Source: Planctomycetota bacterium
GTDB lineage: Bacteria; Planctomycetota; UBA1135; GCA-002686595
Assembly: GCA_002686265.1 (NCBI GenBank)
Contig: NZBA01000126.1
Coordinates: forward strand, 1 to 62,608
Direction of reading: 5' to 3'
Length of the DNA: 62,608 nucleotides
Below are positions 51,586-58,925 of this stretch, one piece after another. Within the stretch, counting starts at the first letter, position 1; each line of letters starts with the position of its first letter. Below the pieces are notes generated by a model. It was given only the letters and a program-made list of their open reading frames with translations, searched no databases and was not told where the DNA came from. Position numbers and translations under genes: made by a program.

Positions 51586-52584
51586 TCAGTGCTCCGCGCG
51601 CGTCGGTAGGGGTTGCAGATCGAGCTCGAGCGCGGAACCCGCGGAGACCTGCACGGTCAGCTCCCGGCGCGCCTCACCGGCGATCAGCAGCAGGCGGTGG
51701 GCTCCGGGAGGAACGTCGGCGAAGGTGAGGGTCCCGTCCTCGGCCGAGGTCGCCGGTGGCCAGGGGCGGTCGGGGCTGCCGGCGGGATGGAGTAGGGCCA
51801 GGGCCCCGAAGATCTCCGCGCCGTCGGCATCGACCAAGCGCGCGTGGAGCTCGCCCGCGGCGGCCGGCAGCTCGAGTGAGCGGCCGGCGGAGGCCAGGCT
51901 GTGGACGTGGGCGCGGCGGGCGGGGTCGGCGATATTCGGCCAGCTCCCGCCCGCTGCCCAGGGCGGGAGCAGGGTGACGCGGTACTGACCGAGGATCAGA
52001 TCGTCGAAGCGGAAGGAACGGTCGGCGCCGACGGTCGCCCGGCGCTCAACGGGCGCTCCGAAGCGGTCGGGAGTCTCGGCGGGGCGCAGGAGCACCTCGT
52101 AACCGGCCACGCCGCGCCCGGCGATGGCTGGGACGATCACGCCTTCGAGGGGTGCGCGCTCGAGGGGCGGGAGCTCGGGCGCCGGCGCGAGCGTCTCGTC
52201 GAGCTCGAGGACGAGGGCCTCATCGGGGGCCAGCACGTCGAACTCGTGCGTGCGGTAGCGGCGGGCCAGGATCGTGATGCGCGCCGGCCCGGGATGTACT
52301 TCGGAGAGAGCGAAGCGGCCCTCCGCGTCGGTGTAGGTCCACATGGGCTCCTCGCCGGCGCGCAGGGACACCAGGGCCTCCACCAGCACGCGGCCGTCCG
52401 CCCCGCGCACGACCCCCGCGACGCGCGCGGTGCCGAGGGGCACCTCGAAGCCCGGGAGGGACACCGCGGGCGGATCCGGGAAGGGCGGCAGGGAGGTCCC
52501 CGGCTCGGCGAGGGTGCGCCAGGCGATCATCCCGGCGAGCGTGACGAGCCCCACGATGGGCGGGATCAGGGTGATTCTCTTCAC
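51586..52584 (-). CDS. Membrane-anchored carboxypeptidase-regulatory-like domain protein
   Basis: The 332-residue protein has an N-terminal hydrophobic anchor or signal (I-P-P-I-V-G-L-V-T-L-A-G-M-I-A-W). Three beta-sandwich-like units follow. The first has the pattern V-A-G-V-V-R-G-A-D-G-R-V-L-V-E-A-L-V, then T-D-A-E-G-R-F-A-L and H-P-G-P-A-R-I-T, the carboxypeptidase-regulatory-like fold. No enzyme domain is fused. It is probably an extracytoplasmic structural or binding protein. It converges with the GMC gene. Confidence 0.75.
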   Translation of the reverse strand: MKRITLIPPIVGLVTLAGMIAWRTLAEPGTSLPPFPDPPAVSLPGFEVPLGTARVAGVVRGADGRVLVEALVSLRAGEEPMWTYTDAEGRFALSEVHPGPARITILARRYRTHEFDVLAPDEALVLELDETLAPAPELPPLERAPLEGVIVPAIAGRGVAGYEVLLRPAETPDRFGAPVERRATVGADRSFRFDDLILGQYRVTLLPPWAAGGSWPNIADPARRAHVHSLASAGRSLELPAAAGELHARLVDADGAEIFGALALLHPAGSPDRPWPPATSAEDGTLTFADVPPGAHRLLLIAGEARRELTVQVSAGSALELDLQPLPTRAEH

Positions 52585-52615
52585 GCCCAGAGCATCCCCT
52601 CGCGTGTGGCGGAAG

Positions 52616-53167
52616 TCACCCCTGTCGTGTGATCGCGTCGAGGAGGGTGTCGCGCATCTCGGCCGCGGGCGGGAACTCCCGGCAGTCGAGGGCCTCGATG
52701 CCGTGCGCGAACTCGTCCAACCCGCGCTGGCCCGCGCGCAGGTAGGCCACGAGCCGCACGCCGAGGGCCAGCCGGTCGCAGAGGCGGACCAGGCGCGCCT
52801 CGCGCGTCTCGCCCGCCTCGACCTCGTGGAAGCGCGCCAGGGCGACGGGAGAGAGGGGGGCCAGCACGGCGCGGGCCGCCGCCTCCTCCGCGGCCGCCTT
52901 CGCTCCCTCCGGCAGCCTCTCCCGCGCCCCTCGCGGCAGGTCCCCGGTCAAGGCCTCGGGGGCGTCGTGGACGACGGCCAGGGCCAGGCAGCGATCGACG
53001 TCGAGCGCCGGCTCGACGCGCGGGGCGAGAGCCAGGGCCAGCAGGGCCGTGCCGGCCAAGTGCCCGGCCACGGATTCGGGAGCGGCGACGCCGCGCTGGA
53101 TCCAGCCCGTGCGCGGGAGGGCGTCGAGGGGCGCGAGGGCCAAGAGGGCTTCGAGAGTCTCGTCCAT
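52616..53167 (-). CDS. HD-domain phosphohydrolase (HDDC2/YfbR-like)
   Basis: The 183-residue HD-superfamily protein has R-T-G-W-I-Q-R-G-V near the start and the metal-site residues His36 (E-S-V-A-G-H), His67-Asp68 (V-V-H-D) and Asp131 (L-C-D-R-L). This layout is that of HDDC2/YfbR 5'-deoxynucleotidases, which hydrolyse dNMPs to deoxynucleosides. The start at ATG 53167 gives the normal length. It is divergent from aroF; the shared 151-bp gap holds the aroF promoter. Confidence 0.85.
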   Translation of the reverse strand: MDETLEALLALAPLDALPRTGWIQRGVAAPESVAGHLAGTALLALALAPRVEPALDVDRCLALAVVHDAPEALTGDLPRGARERLPEGAKAAAEEAAARAVLAPLSPVALARFHEVEAGETREARLVRLCDRLALGVRLVAYLRAGQRGLDEFAHGIEALDCREFPPAAEMRDTLLDAITRQG

Positions 53168-53235
53168 GGGGGTTCACGGGCTCCGATCCGGTCCCGCCCG
53201 CCAGTGGCGGAGGTCGGGAACGCGGGTGGCGGCGA

Positions 53236-53265
53236 TTGATGGGATCGGTGCCGGGAGCCTATACT
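53236..53265 (+). promoter_or_regulatory. Putative promoter of the aroF-tpiA run
   Basis: TTGATG (53236-53241) and TATACT (53260-53265) are 18 bp apart; the -10 has one mismatch. Start is expected near 53272, about 47 nt before ATG 53319. The surrounding GCCTATACTGCCGCG resembles the -10 context at 38287-38302 (CACCTATCCTGCCGCG). Confidence 0.5.
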
Positions 53266-53318
53266 GCCGCGCTCTCTCCCGCACTCCATCGGGCCTGAGG
53301 GCCGTTTGGGGGAGCACC

Positions 53319-54389
53319 ATGCTCGTCCGCCTGAGAAAGGGCCTCGCGCCCGACCAGACCGAGACGGTCCTCTCTCTCTGCCGGGAGCTGGGCTACGCCA
53401 CGCGTTTCCTCGATGCCGGGCGGATGATGCTCGAGCTCGAGGGCGCCGGCCGGCCCTCGCACCGTTCCTTGCTCGAGGATCACGCGGGCGTGGCGGAGGT
53501 CCTCGCCACCGGCGACGCGCGCGAGCTGCACCAGAGGCGCCCGCAGTCCCCGTCCACTCAGGTGAGCGCCGGCGAGGCGCGCTTCGGCGCGGGCCGGGTC
53601 TCTCTGATCGCGGGCCCCTGTGCCGTGGAGGACGAACAGGCTCTGCTGCACATCGCCCGCGGCGCGCGCGCCCGCGGGGCGACCCTGCTGCGCGGCGGGG
53701 CCTACAAGCCGCGCACCTCGCCCTACTCGTTCCAGGGTCTCGGTCGCCCGGCCCTGGAGATGCTCGCGCACGTGCGCGCCCAGGTCGGGATCGGTGTCGT
53801 TACAGAGGTGCTCGACACGCGTGACGTGGAGGCCGTGGCCGAGGTCGCGGACATGATCCAGATCGGCGCGCGCAGCATGGCCTCGAGCCCGCTGCTGCTC
53901 GAGGTGGGGCGCACGATGAAACCCGTGCTCCTCAAGCGTGGGTTCGGCGCCACCGTGCGCGAGTTCCTGATGGCGGCCGAGTTCGTGCTCTCGACGGGCA
54001 ACGAGCAGATCGTCCTGTGCGAGCGCGGCGTGCGCAGCTTCGATGACTGCACCCGCAACCTGCTCGATGTCGGCGCCGTGGCTTTCCTCGGCCGCGAGAC
54101 TCACTTGCCGGTGATCGTCGACCCCTCGCACTCCGCCGGCCGCAGCGACCTGGTGCGCGCCGTCGCCCGCGCCGGCATGGCGGCGGGGGCCGACGGCCTG
54201 ATCATCGAGGTCCATCCGCGGCCCGAGGAGACCCACTCCGACGGCCGGCAGGCCATCTCGCTCAACGAGCTCGGCCGCATCCGGCGCGACGTCGAGGCGC
54301 TGGTCGGCCTGAATGAGGCGTCCCTCGTCATCCCGACCGATCCCTCCACCACCCTCGAACCCGCGCTGCGCGCGGGCGACTCACCGTGA
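53319..54389 (+). CDS. aroF: 3-deoxy-7-phosphoheptulonate synthase (DAHP synthase, type I-beta)
   Basis: This is the first enzyme of the shikimate pathway; it joins PEP and erythrose 4-phosphate. The 356-residue protein has an N-terminal ferredoxin-like regulatory domain (about 1-70), as in Thermotoga DAHP synthase, and a TIM-barrel catalytic domain. The barrel has I-A-G-P-C-A-V-E, A-Y-K-P-R-T-S-P-Y-S-F, V-L-L-K-R-G, and E-V-H-P-R-P-E-E-T-H-S-D-G-R-Q. ATG 53319 has GGGGAG 5 nt upstream. Its stop overlaps the tpiA start (GTGA). The N-terminal domain makes feedback control by aromatic amino acids likely. Confidence 0.93.
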   Translation: MLVRLRKGLAPDQTETVLSLCRELGYATRFLDAGRMMLELEGAGRPSHRSLLEDHAGVAEVLATGDARELHQRRPQSPSTQVSAGEARFGAGRVSLIAGPCAVEDEQALLHIARGARARGATLLRGGAYKPRTSPYSFQGLGRPALEMLAHVRAQVGIGVVTEVLDTRDVEAVAEVADMIQIGARSMASSPLLLEVGRTMKPVLLKRGFGATVREFLMAAEFVLSTGNEQIVLCERGVRSFDDCTRNLLDVGAVAFLGRETHLPVIVDPSHSAGRSDLVRAVARAGMAAGADGLIIEVHPRPEETHSDGRQAISLNELGRIRRDVEALVGLNEASLVIPTDPSTTLEPALRAGDSP

Positions 54390-55141
54390 GGATTCCCTTC
54401 ATCGCAGGCAACTGGAAGATGAACCTCGACCGCCGCTCGGCGCTCGAGCTCGTCGAGGGACTGCGCCGGCGCGTCGGCGAGCGGCGCGACGTCGAGGTGG
54501 CCGTGTTCCCCCCCTCTGTCTACCTGGACGAGATCGCCCGCGCCCTGATGGGCTCGCCGATCCGCGTCGGCGGGCAGAACTGCTGCGACGAGGAGTCCGG
54601 AGCGTTCACCGGCGAGGTGTCGGCGACCATGCTGGCCGACGTGGGGGCGGAGCTGGTTCTGGTCGGGCACTCCGAGCGCCGCCACCTCTACGGCGAGGGC
54701 GACGAGCTGATCCGCCGCAAGGTGCACGCCGCCCTCGACGCCGGCCTGGACGTGATCCTGTGCGTCGGAGAGACGATCGAGGAGCGCGAAGCGGGCCACA
54801 CCGAGCAGGTCGTCGCCCGCCAGTTGCGCGCGGGCCTGGAGGGGATCTCCGCCCCGGAGATGGCGCGCGTGACCGTCGCCTACGAGCCCGTCTGGGCGAT
54901 AGGCACGGGCCACACCGCCACCGCGGCCCAGGCCGGCGAGGTCCACGCCTACCTGCGAGGCCTCCTGGAGGGCTTGTACTCCGAACCGGTCGCCGCGGCG
55001 ACGCGGATCCAGTACGGTGGCAGCGTCAAGGCGGACAACGCGGCCGAGCTGATGGCCGTCACCGACGTTGACGGTGCGCTCGTCGGCGGCGCGTCGTTGA
55101 AGCCGGAAGCCTTCCTCCCGATCATCGAATTCAGCGGGTAG
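54386..55141 (+). CDS. tpiA: Triosephosphate isomerase
   Basis: This glycolytic enzyme interconverts DHAP and glyceraldehyde 3-phosphate. The 251-residue protein has the catalytic Lys in G-N-W-K-M-N, His in V-G-H-S-E-R-R, Glu in A-Y-E-P-V-W-A-I-G-T-G and the phosphate loop Y-G-G-S-V-K. GTG 54386 overlaps the aroF stop by 4 nt. The tpiA-secG order is common in bacteria. Confidence 0.97.
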   Translation: MRIPFIAGNWKMNLDRRSALELVEGLRRRVGERRDVEVAVFPPSVYLDEIARALMGSPIRVGGQNCCDEESGAFTGEVSATMLADVGAELVLVGHSERRHLYGEGDELIRRKVHAALDAGLDVILCVGETIEEREAGHTEQVVARQLRAGLEGISAPEMARVTVAYEPVWAIGTGHTATAAQAGEVHAYLRGLLEGLYSEPVAAATRIQYGGSVKADNAAELMAVTDVDGALVGGASLKPEAFLPIIEFSG

Positions 55142-55212
55142 CCCCTCACGCGGCTGCCGAGACGATCCTCCCGAGCGCGGACGCCCATGCGCGCCGCACA
55201 GCCTCAGTCTTC

Positions 55213-55506
55213 ATGAACCTCCTCATCATCTCGCTCTACCTCGTCTTCGTCCTCTCGGCGCTCGTTCTGATCGTCGTCATCCTGCTCCAAGAGGGCAAGG
55301 GCGGGGGCTTCGGCGAGGCCCTCGGCCAGGCCGGCCAACAGACCTTCGGTGTGAAGGCGCGCGGCATCCAGACCTTCACCGGCGTCGCCGCCGGCATCTT
55401 CCTCGTCAGCGCGCTGTTGATCCACATCATCAATCGCATGGACGGCAGCGCCTCGGTGGTCGATGACCTCGGCGGCGTGCCCGAGGCTCCCGCGGACGGG
55501 AACTAG
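55213..55506 (+). CDS. secG: Preprotein translocase subunit SecG
   Basis: The 97-residue protein has two membrane helices (about 3-25 and 52-74) joined by the SecG loop L-L-Q-E-G-K-G-G-G-F-G-E-A-L-G. It assists SecYEG-mediated export. The stop codon TAG (55504-55506) lies inside the left end of a MITE-like element, so the C-terminus may have been altered when that element arrived. It follows tpiA by 71 bp. Confidence 0.94.
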   Translation: MNLLIISLYLVFVLSALVLIVVILLQEGKGGGFGEALGQAGQQTFGVKARGIQTFTGVAAGIFLVSALLIHIINRMDGSASVVDDLGGVPEAPADGN

Positions 55507-55600
55507 CAGCCCGTTGAAGAACGCCCTACTCCGACTTCGCCTCCTTGCAGGGACGAAGATGCCTTCGTCTCGCCACGGCCCTTTCTCAACGGGCGGCTAG
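55503..55600. mobile_element. 98-bp MITE-like element with terminal inverted repeats
   Basis: The ends are near-perfect inverted repeats of about 18 bp: left CTAGCAGCCCGTTGAAGAA, right (reverse complement) CTAGCCGCCCGTTGAGAA. An internal hairpin GACGAAG-ATGC-CTTCGTC sits between. It encodes no protein. The size and ends fit a non-autonomous miniature element. It contains the secG stop codon at its left end and ends 4 nt before the pyrE GTG, so it fills the whole secG-pyrE gap. No second copy was seen in this window. Confidence 0.65.
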
Positions 55601-55604
55601 ACTC

Positions 55605-56198
55605 GTGCTGAGAGACGCGGTGCTCGATCACTTTCGCCAGACCGGCGCCCTGCTCGAGGGACACTTCGAGCTCTCTTCGGGGCTGCACTCAGACCGCTAC
55701 CTCCAGTGCGCCCTCGTGCTCTCCGAACCTCGCCGGGCGGAAGCCCTGGCGCGCGCCTTCGCCGAGCGCCTCGAGACCGACGTGGACGTCGTCGTCGGAC
55801 CCGCCATGGGCGCGGTCGTCTGGGCTCAGGAGATCGGGCGCGCCCTCGACCGTCGGGCGATGTTCACCGAGCGCTCCGGAGGTGAAATGACCCTGCGGCG
55901 CGGCTTCCGCTTCGAGACGGGCGAGCGCTGCTTGGTCGTCGAGGACGTGCTGACCACCGGAGGGTCCGCCAAGGAGGCCCTCGAAGTCGTGCGGGCCCAC
56001 GGTGGCTTGCCGGTCGCCGTCGGCTCGATCATCAACCGCTCGGGTGGGAACCCGTTCGAGGACGAGGAGCTTCCCTTGACCTGCCTGGCGGAGGTCGAGG
56101 TCCAAGTCTGGGAGCCGGATGTGTGCCCGCTGTGTGCCGCGGGCGGCGCGGCGGTCAAGCCCGGAAGCCGCACGGCGCTCGCCGGGGGAGGCGCTTGA
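55605..56198 (+). CDS. pyrE: Orotate phosphoribosyltransferase
   Basis: PyrE makes OMP from orotate and PRPP in pyrimidine synthesis. The 197-residue protein has G-A-L-L-E-G-H-F-E-L-S-S-G-L-H-S, V-V-G-P-A-M-G-A-V, and the PRPP loop V-E-D-V-L-T-T-G-G-S. GTG 55605 begins V-L-R-D-A-V-L-D-H-F; GTG 55620 is an equally good start. The upstream 5' sequence is the right end of the MITE-like element, which also supplies part of a TAGACT -10-like box (55598-55603). Its stop overlaps the yicC start. Confidence 0.94.
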   Translation: MLRDAVLDHFRQTGALLEGHFELSSGLHSDRYLQCALVLSEPRRAEALARAFAERLETDVDVVVGPAMGAVVWAQEIGRALDRRAMFTERSGGEMTLRRGFRFETGERCLVVEDVLTTGGSAKEALEVVRAHGGLPVAVGSIINRSGGNPFEDEELPLTCLAEVEVQVWEPDVCPLCAAGGAAVKPGSRTALAGGGA

Positions 56199-57073
56199 TC
56201 CGGTCGATGACGGGTTTCGGCCTGGCGGAGGTCGAGACCGGCGGGCTCGGCGTGCGCGTGGAGATCCGCTCGGTCAATCACCGCTTCCTGCAGGTCCGCC
56301 ACCGTTTTCCCGGCGAACTGGCCGAGCTCGAGCCGCGTGTGGAGGCCTTGATCCGAAAGCGCATCGCGCGCGGGGCGCTGGCGGTACACGTCCACCTCTC
56401 GCGTACCGCGGCGCCCGAGGAGGTCTCGGTGAACGCCGATGTGGCGCTCCGCTATCGGCGCCAGATTGCGCGGACCGCGCGCGAGGTCGGCCTGGAGGAC
56501 GACCTGGGCATGGCGGCGCTCGTGCAGCTGCCCGGTGTCGTGGGGACGCGCTCGGATGGGGGCGGCCGGCGGCGTGAGACCCGGTTGGTGATGAGGGCCT
56601 GCGGCGAGGCGCTCGATTCCCTGGTCGCCGCGCGCGAGGCCGAGGGCGCGCGCCTGGAGACCGACCTGCGCAAGCACCTGACAGCGATCGAGCGCCTCAC
56701 CCGGCGCATCGAGAGGCGCATGCCCGCCGTGGTCAAGCGCCACATGAAGGCCTTGCGCGGGCGCGTGGCCGAGCTGCTCGGCGGCGCCCGCGACGTGCCT
56801 GCGAGCGACCTCGCCCGGGAGCTCGCCTTGCTCGCCGATCGCTTCGATGTCAGTGAGGAGGTCACGCGCCTGTTCAGCCACCTTGAAGAAGCAGGCGCCA
56901 TTCTGGACCGCGGCGGGAGCGTCGGGCGCAAACTCGACTTCCTCGTGCAGGAGTTCAACCGAGAGGCCAACACCGTCGGTTCCAAGTGCAACGACGCTCG
57001 CGTGGCTCACGATGTCGTGGATCTGAAGACCTGTGTCGAGCGCCTGCGCGAGCAGGTCCAGAACATCGAGTAG
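56195..57073 (+). CDS. yicC: YicC family endoribonuclease
   Basis: The 292-residue protein belongs to the YicC family, recently linked to RNA cleavage and sRNA turnover. TTG 56195 is chosen because it gives I-R-S-M-T-G-F-G with the family-typical start and a GGGGGAG Shine-Dalgarno lies 4 nt before it; it overlaps the pyrE stop (TTGA). E-I-R-S-V-N-H-R-F-L and the C-terminal D-F-L-V-Q-E-F-N-R-E-A-N-T-V-G-S-K segment are diagnostic. The yicC-gmk order is widespread. Confidence 0.93.
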   Translation: MIRSMTGFGLAEVETGGLGVRVEIRSVNHRFLQVRHRFPGELAELEPRVEALIRKRIARGALAVHVHLSRTAAPEEVSVNADVALRYRRQIARTAREVGLEDDLGMAALVQLPGVVGTRSDGGGRRRETRLVMRACGEALDSLVAAREAEGARLETDLRKHLTAIERLTRRIERRMPAVVKRHMKALRGRVAELLGGARDVPASDLARELALLADRFDVSEEVTRLFSHLEEAGAILDRGGSVGRKLDFLVQEFNREANTVGSKCNDARVAHDVVDLKTCVERLREQVQNIE

Positions 57074-57077
57074 GACC

Positions 57078-57659
57078 GTGAGTGAGGAGAGCGCAGGCAA
57101 GATGGTGCTGATCTCCGGGCCTTCCGGGGCGGGCAAGAGCACGGTCGTGCGCCGCCTCTTGGAGGATCCGCGCGTGGTGTTTTCGATCTCCGCGACGACC
57201 CGGGCGCGGCGCGAGGGCGAGGTGGACGGGCGCGACTACTTCTTCCTGAGCCCCGAGGAATTCGGTGCGCGCCGCGCCCGCGGGGAGTTTCTCGAGCACG
57301 CGGAGGTTCACGGCCACATGTACGGGACCCTGACCGCGCAGATGGACGACGCTCTGGCCTCGGGGCACATCTTCCTGCTGGAGATCGACGTGCAGGGGGC
57401 GAACCAGATCCGCGCTCAGCGCATTCCAGGGCTCTCGATCTTTATCGTCCCACCCGACGGCGAGGAGCTACGCCGGCGCCTGGTGGGCCGCGGCACGGAC
57501 CTGCCCGAGGTGGTCGAGCGACGTCTGGCCAAAGCCGAGGACGAGGATCGCGAGCGGGTGAAGTACGATCATGTCGTGATCAACGACGACCTCGAGCGGG
57601 TGTTGGAGGAGGTCCGCGGCCTGATCGGGCTGGGACCCCTGGGGGAGGTGTCGGCGTGA
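57078..57659 (+). CDS. gmk: Guanylate kinase
   Basis: Gmk phosphorylates GMP to GDP. The 193-residue protein has the P-loop G-P-S-G-A-G-K-S-T, S-A-T-T-R-A-R-R-E-G-E-V-D-G-R-D-Y-F-F and the lid R-R-L-x-x-A-x-x-E. GTG 57078 has AGGA upstream and lies 4 bp after the yicC stop. Its end overlaps coaC (GTGA). The usual rpoZ between gmk and coaBC is missing. Confidence 0.96.
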   Translation: MSEESAGKMVLISGPSGAGKSTVVRRLLEDPRVVFSISATTRARREGEVDGRDYFFLSPEEFGARRARGEFLEHAEVHGHMYGTLTAQMDDALASGHIFLLEIDVQGANQIRAQRIPGLSIFIVPPDGEELRRRLVGRGTDLPEVVERRLAKAEDEDRERVKYDHVVINDDLERVLEEVRGLIGLGPLGEVSA

Positions 57660-58198
57660 GCCGGATCCTGCTCGGCGTGAGCGCATCGGCCGCGGCCTAC
57701 AAGGCCTGTGACCTCGCCAGCCGCCTGACCCGAGAAGGGCACTCGGTGCGCGTGATCCTGACGCCGCGGGCCACCGAGTTGATCAGCGCGCAGCTCTTCG
57801 AGGCCCTGACCGGCGAGCCCGCCGCCTCCGACGAGTTCGGTCCGGACCGGGTGGGCGCCATGGACCACATCGAGCTCGGGCGCTGGGGCGAGTGCCTGGT
57901 CCTGGCTCCGGCCACCGCCGACGTGATCGGGCGCATCGCCCACGGCCTGTCCTCGGACCTTCTGACGACCGTCTCCATGGCCCTGCCCGCCGGCCGCCCG
58001 CGGGTCGTCTGTCCGGCCATGAACCCGCACATGCTCGCCCACCCGCCGGTGCGTAGGAACATCGCGACGCTCGTGGAGGACGGCTGGAGCTTGATCGAGC
58101 CCGACGAAGGACTGATGGCCTGCGGCGACGAGGGTCCCGGGCGTCTGGCCGACCCCGAGGAGATCGCCGATCACCTGGCGGCGCTGTTGGGTCAATGA
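57656..58198 (+). CDS. coaC: Phosphopantothenoylcysteine decarboxylase (CoaC)
   Basis: This FMN-binding HFCD protein decarboxylates 4'-phosphopantothenoylcysteine in coenzyme A synthesis. The 180-residue protein has G-V-S-A-S-A-A-A-Y-K, D-H-I-E-L-G-R-W with the catalytic His, A-P-A-T-A-D-V-I and C-P-A-M-N-P-H-M. GTG 57656 overlaps the gmk stop. It corresponds to the N-terminal half of the usual CoaBC fusion; here the halves are separate genes overlapping by ATGA. Confidence 0.92.
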   Translation: MSRILLGVSASAAAYKACDLASRLTREGHSVRVILTPRATELISAQLFEALTGEPAASDEFGPDRVGAMDHIELGRWGECLVLAPATADVIGRIAHGLSSDLLTTVSMALPAGRPRVVCPAMNPHMLAHPPVRRNIATLVEDGWSLIEPDEGLMACGDEGPGRLADPEEIADHLAALLGQ

Positions 58199-58851
58199 GC
58201 TCCCCGGGTTGGGGGCGGCGGCGGGGTCCGCGGGTGGTCGTGACCGCCGGGCCGACGCGCGAGTACGTGGACCCGGTGCGTTTCCTGTCGAACGAGTCGA
58301 GCGGCCGCATGGGCTTCGCCATCGCGCGCGCCGCGGCGCGCGCGGGGTGCCGCACGACCCTGATCAGCGGCCCAGTCACGCTCGAGACCCCTGGCGGCGT
58401 GCGCCGCGTCGATGTCGTCAGCGCACGCGAGATGCTGGCGGCGGTCCGCGAGGCCTTCGAGGGCGCCGACGCCCTGTACATGTGCGCCGCCGTGGCCGAC
58501 TGGCGCCCGGCGCGGCGGCTTGCGGGCAAGTGGCGCGCCAAGGACGGCGGGAGCCGGAGGGTGAGCCTGGAGCTGGTCCGCAATCCCGACATCCTGGCCA
58601 CGGTCGCGCGCCGCAAGGGCGAGCGGCTGGTGGTGGGGTTCGCCCTGGAGACGGGCTCCGGCCTGCGCCGCGCGCGGGCGAAAATGGCGCGAAAAGGGGC
58701 GGATTACATCGTTCTCAACGACAGCTCGGCCTTGAATGCTCGGCGCGCCAGTGTGAGGATCCTGGGCAGGGACGGGAGCCGACGAGAGCTCGCCGATCAG
58801 GGCAAGGACCGGATCGCACGCGCGCTCGTCAAGCTCTGCGTCGAGCGTTGA
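58195..58851 (+). CDS. coaB: Phosphopantothenate--cysteine ligase (CoaB)
   Basis: CoaB joins 4'-phosphopantothenate and cysteine using a nucleoside triphosphate. The 218-residue protein has V-V-V-T-A-G-P-T-R-E-Y-V-D-P-V-R-F-L-S-N, S-S-G-R-M-G, A-A-V-A-D-W-R-P, the N-P-D-I-L segment and V-V-G-F-A-L-E-T-G. A Lys follows as expected in the K-x-x-R-K-G-A-D-Y-I-V-L-N region. ATG 58195 overlaps the coaC stop. It is the C-terminal half of a normally fused coaBC. Confidence 0.92.
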   Translation: MSSPGWGRRRGPRVVVTAGPTREYVDPVRFLSNESSGRMGFAIARAAARAGCRTTLISGPVTLETPGGVRRVDVVSAREMLAAVREAFEGADALYMCAAVADWRPARRLAGKWRAKDGGSRRVSLELVRNPDILATVARRKGERLVVGFALETGSGLRRARAKMARKGADYIVLNDSSALNARRASVRILGRDGSRRELADQGKDRIARALVKLCVER

Positions 58852-58925
58852 GGACGGTCGGGCGGCGGACCCACGGGAGTCGACGGACTCGGGTTCCACT
58901 GCCCATCAGAAGGAATGGATGAGAC

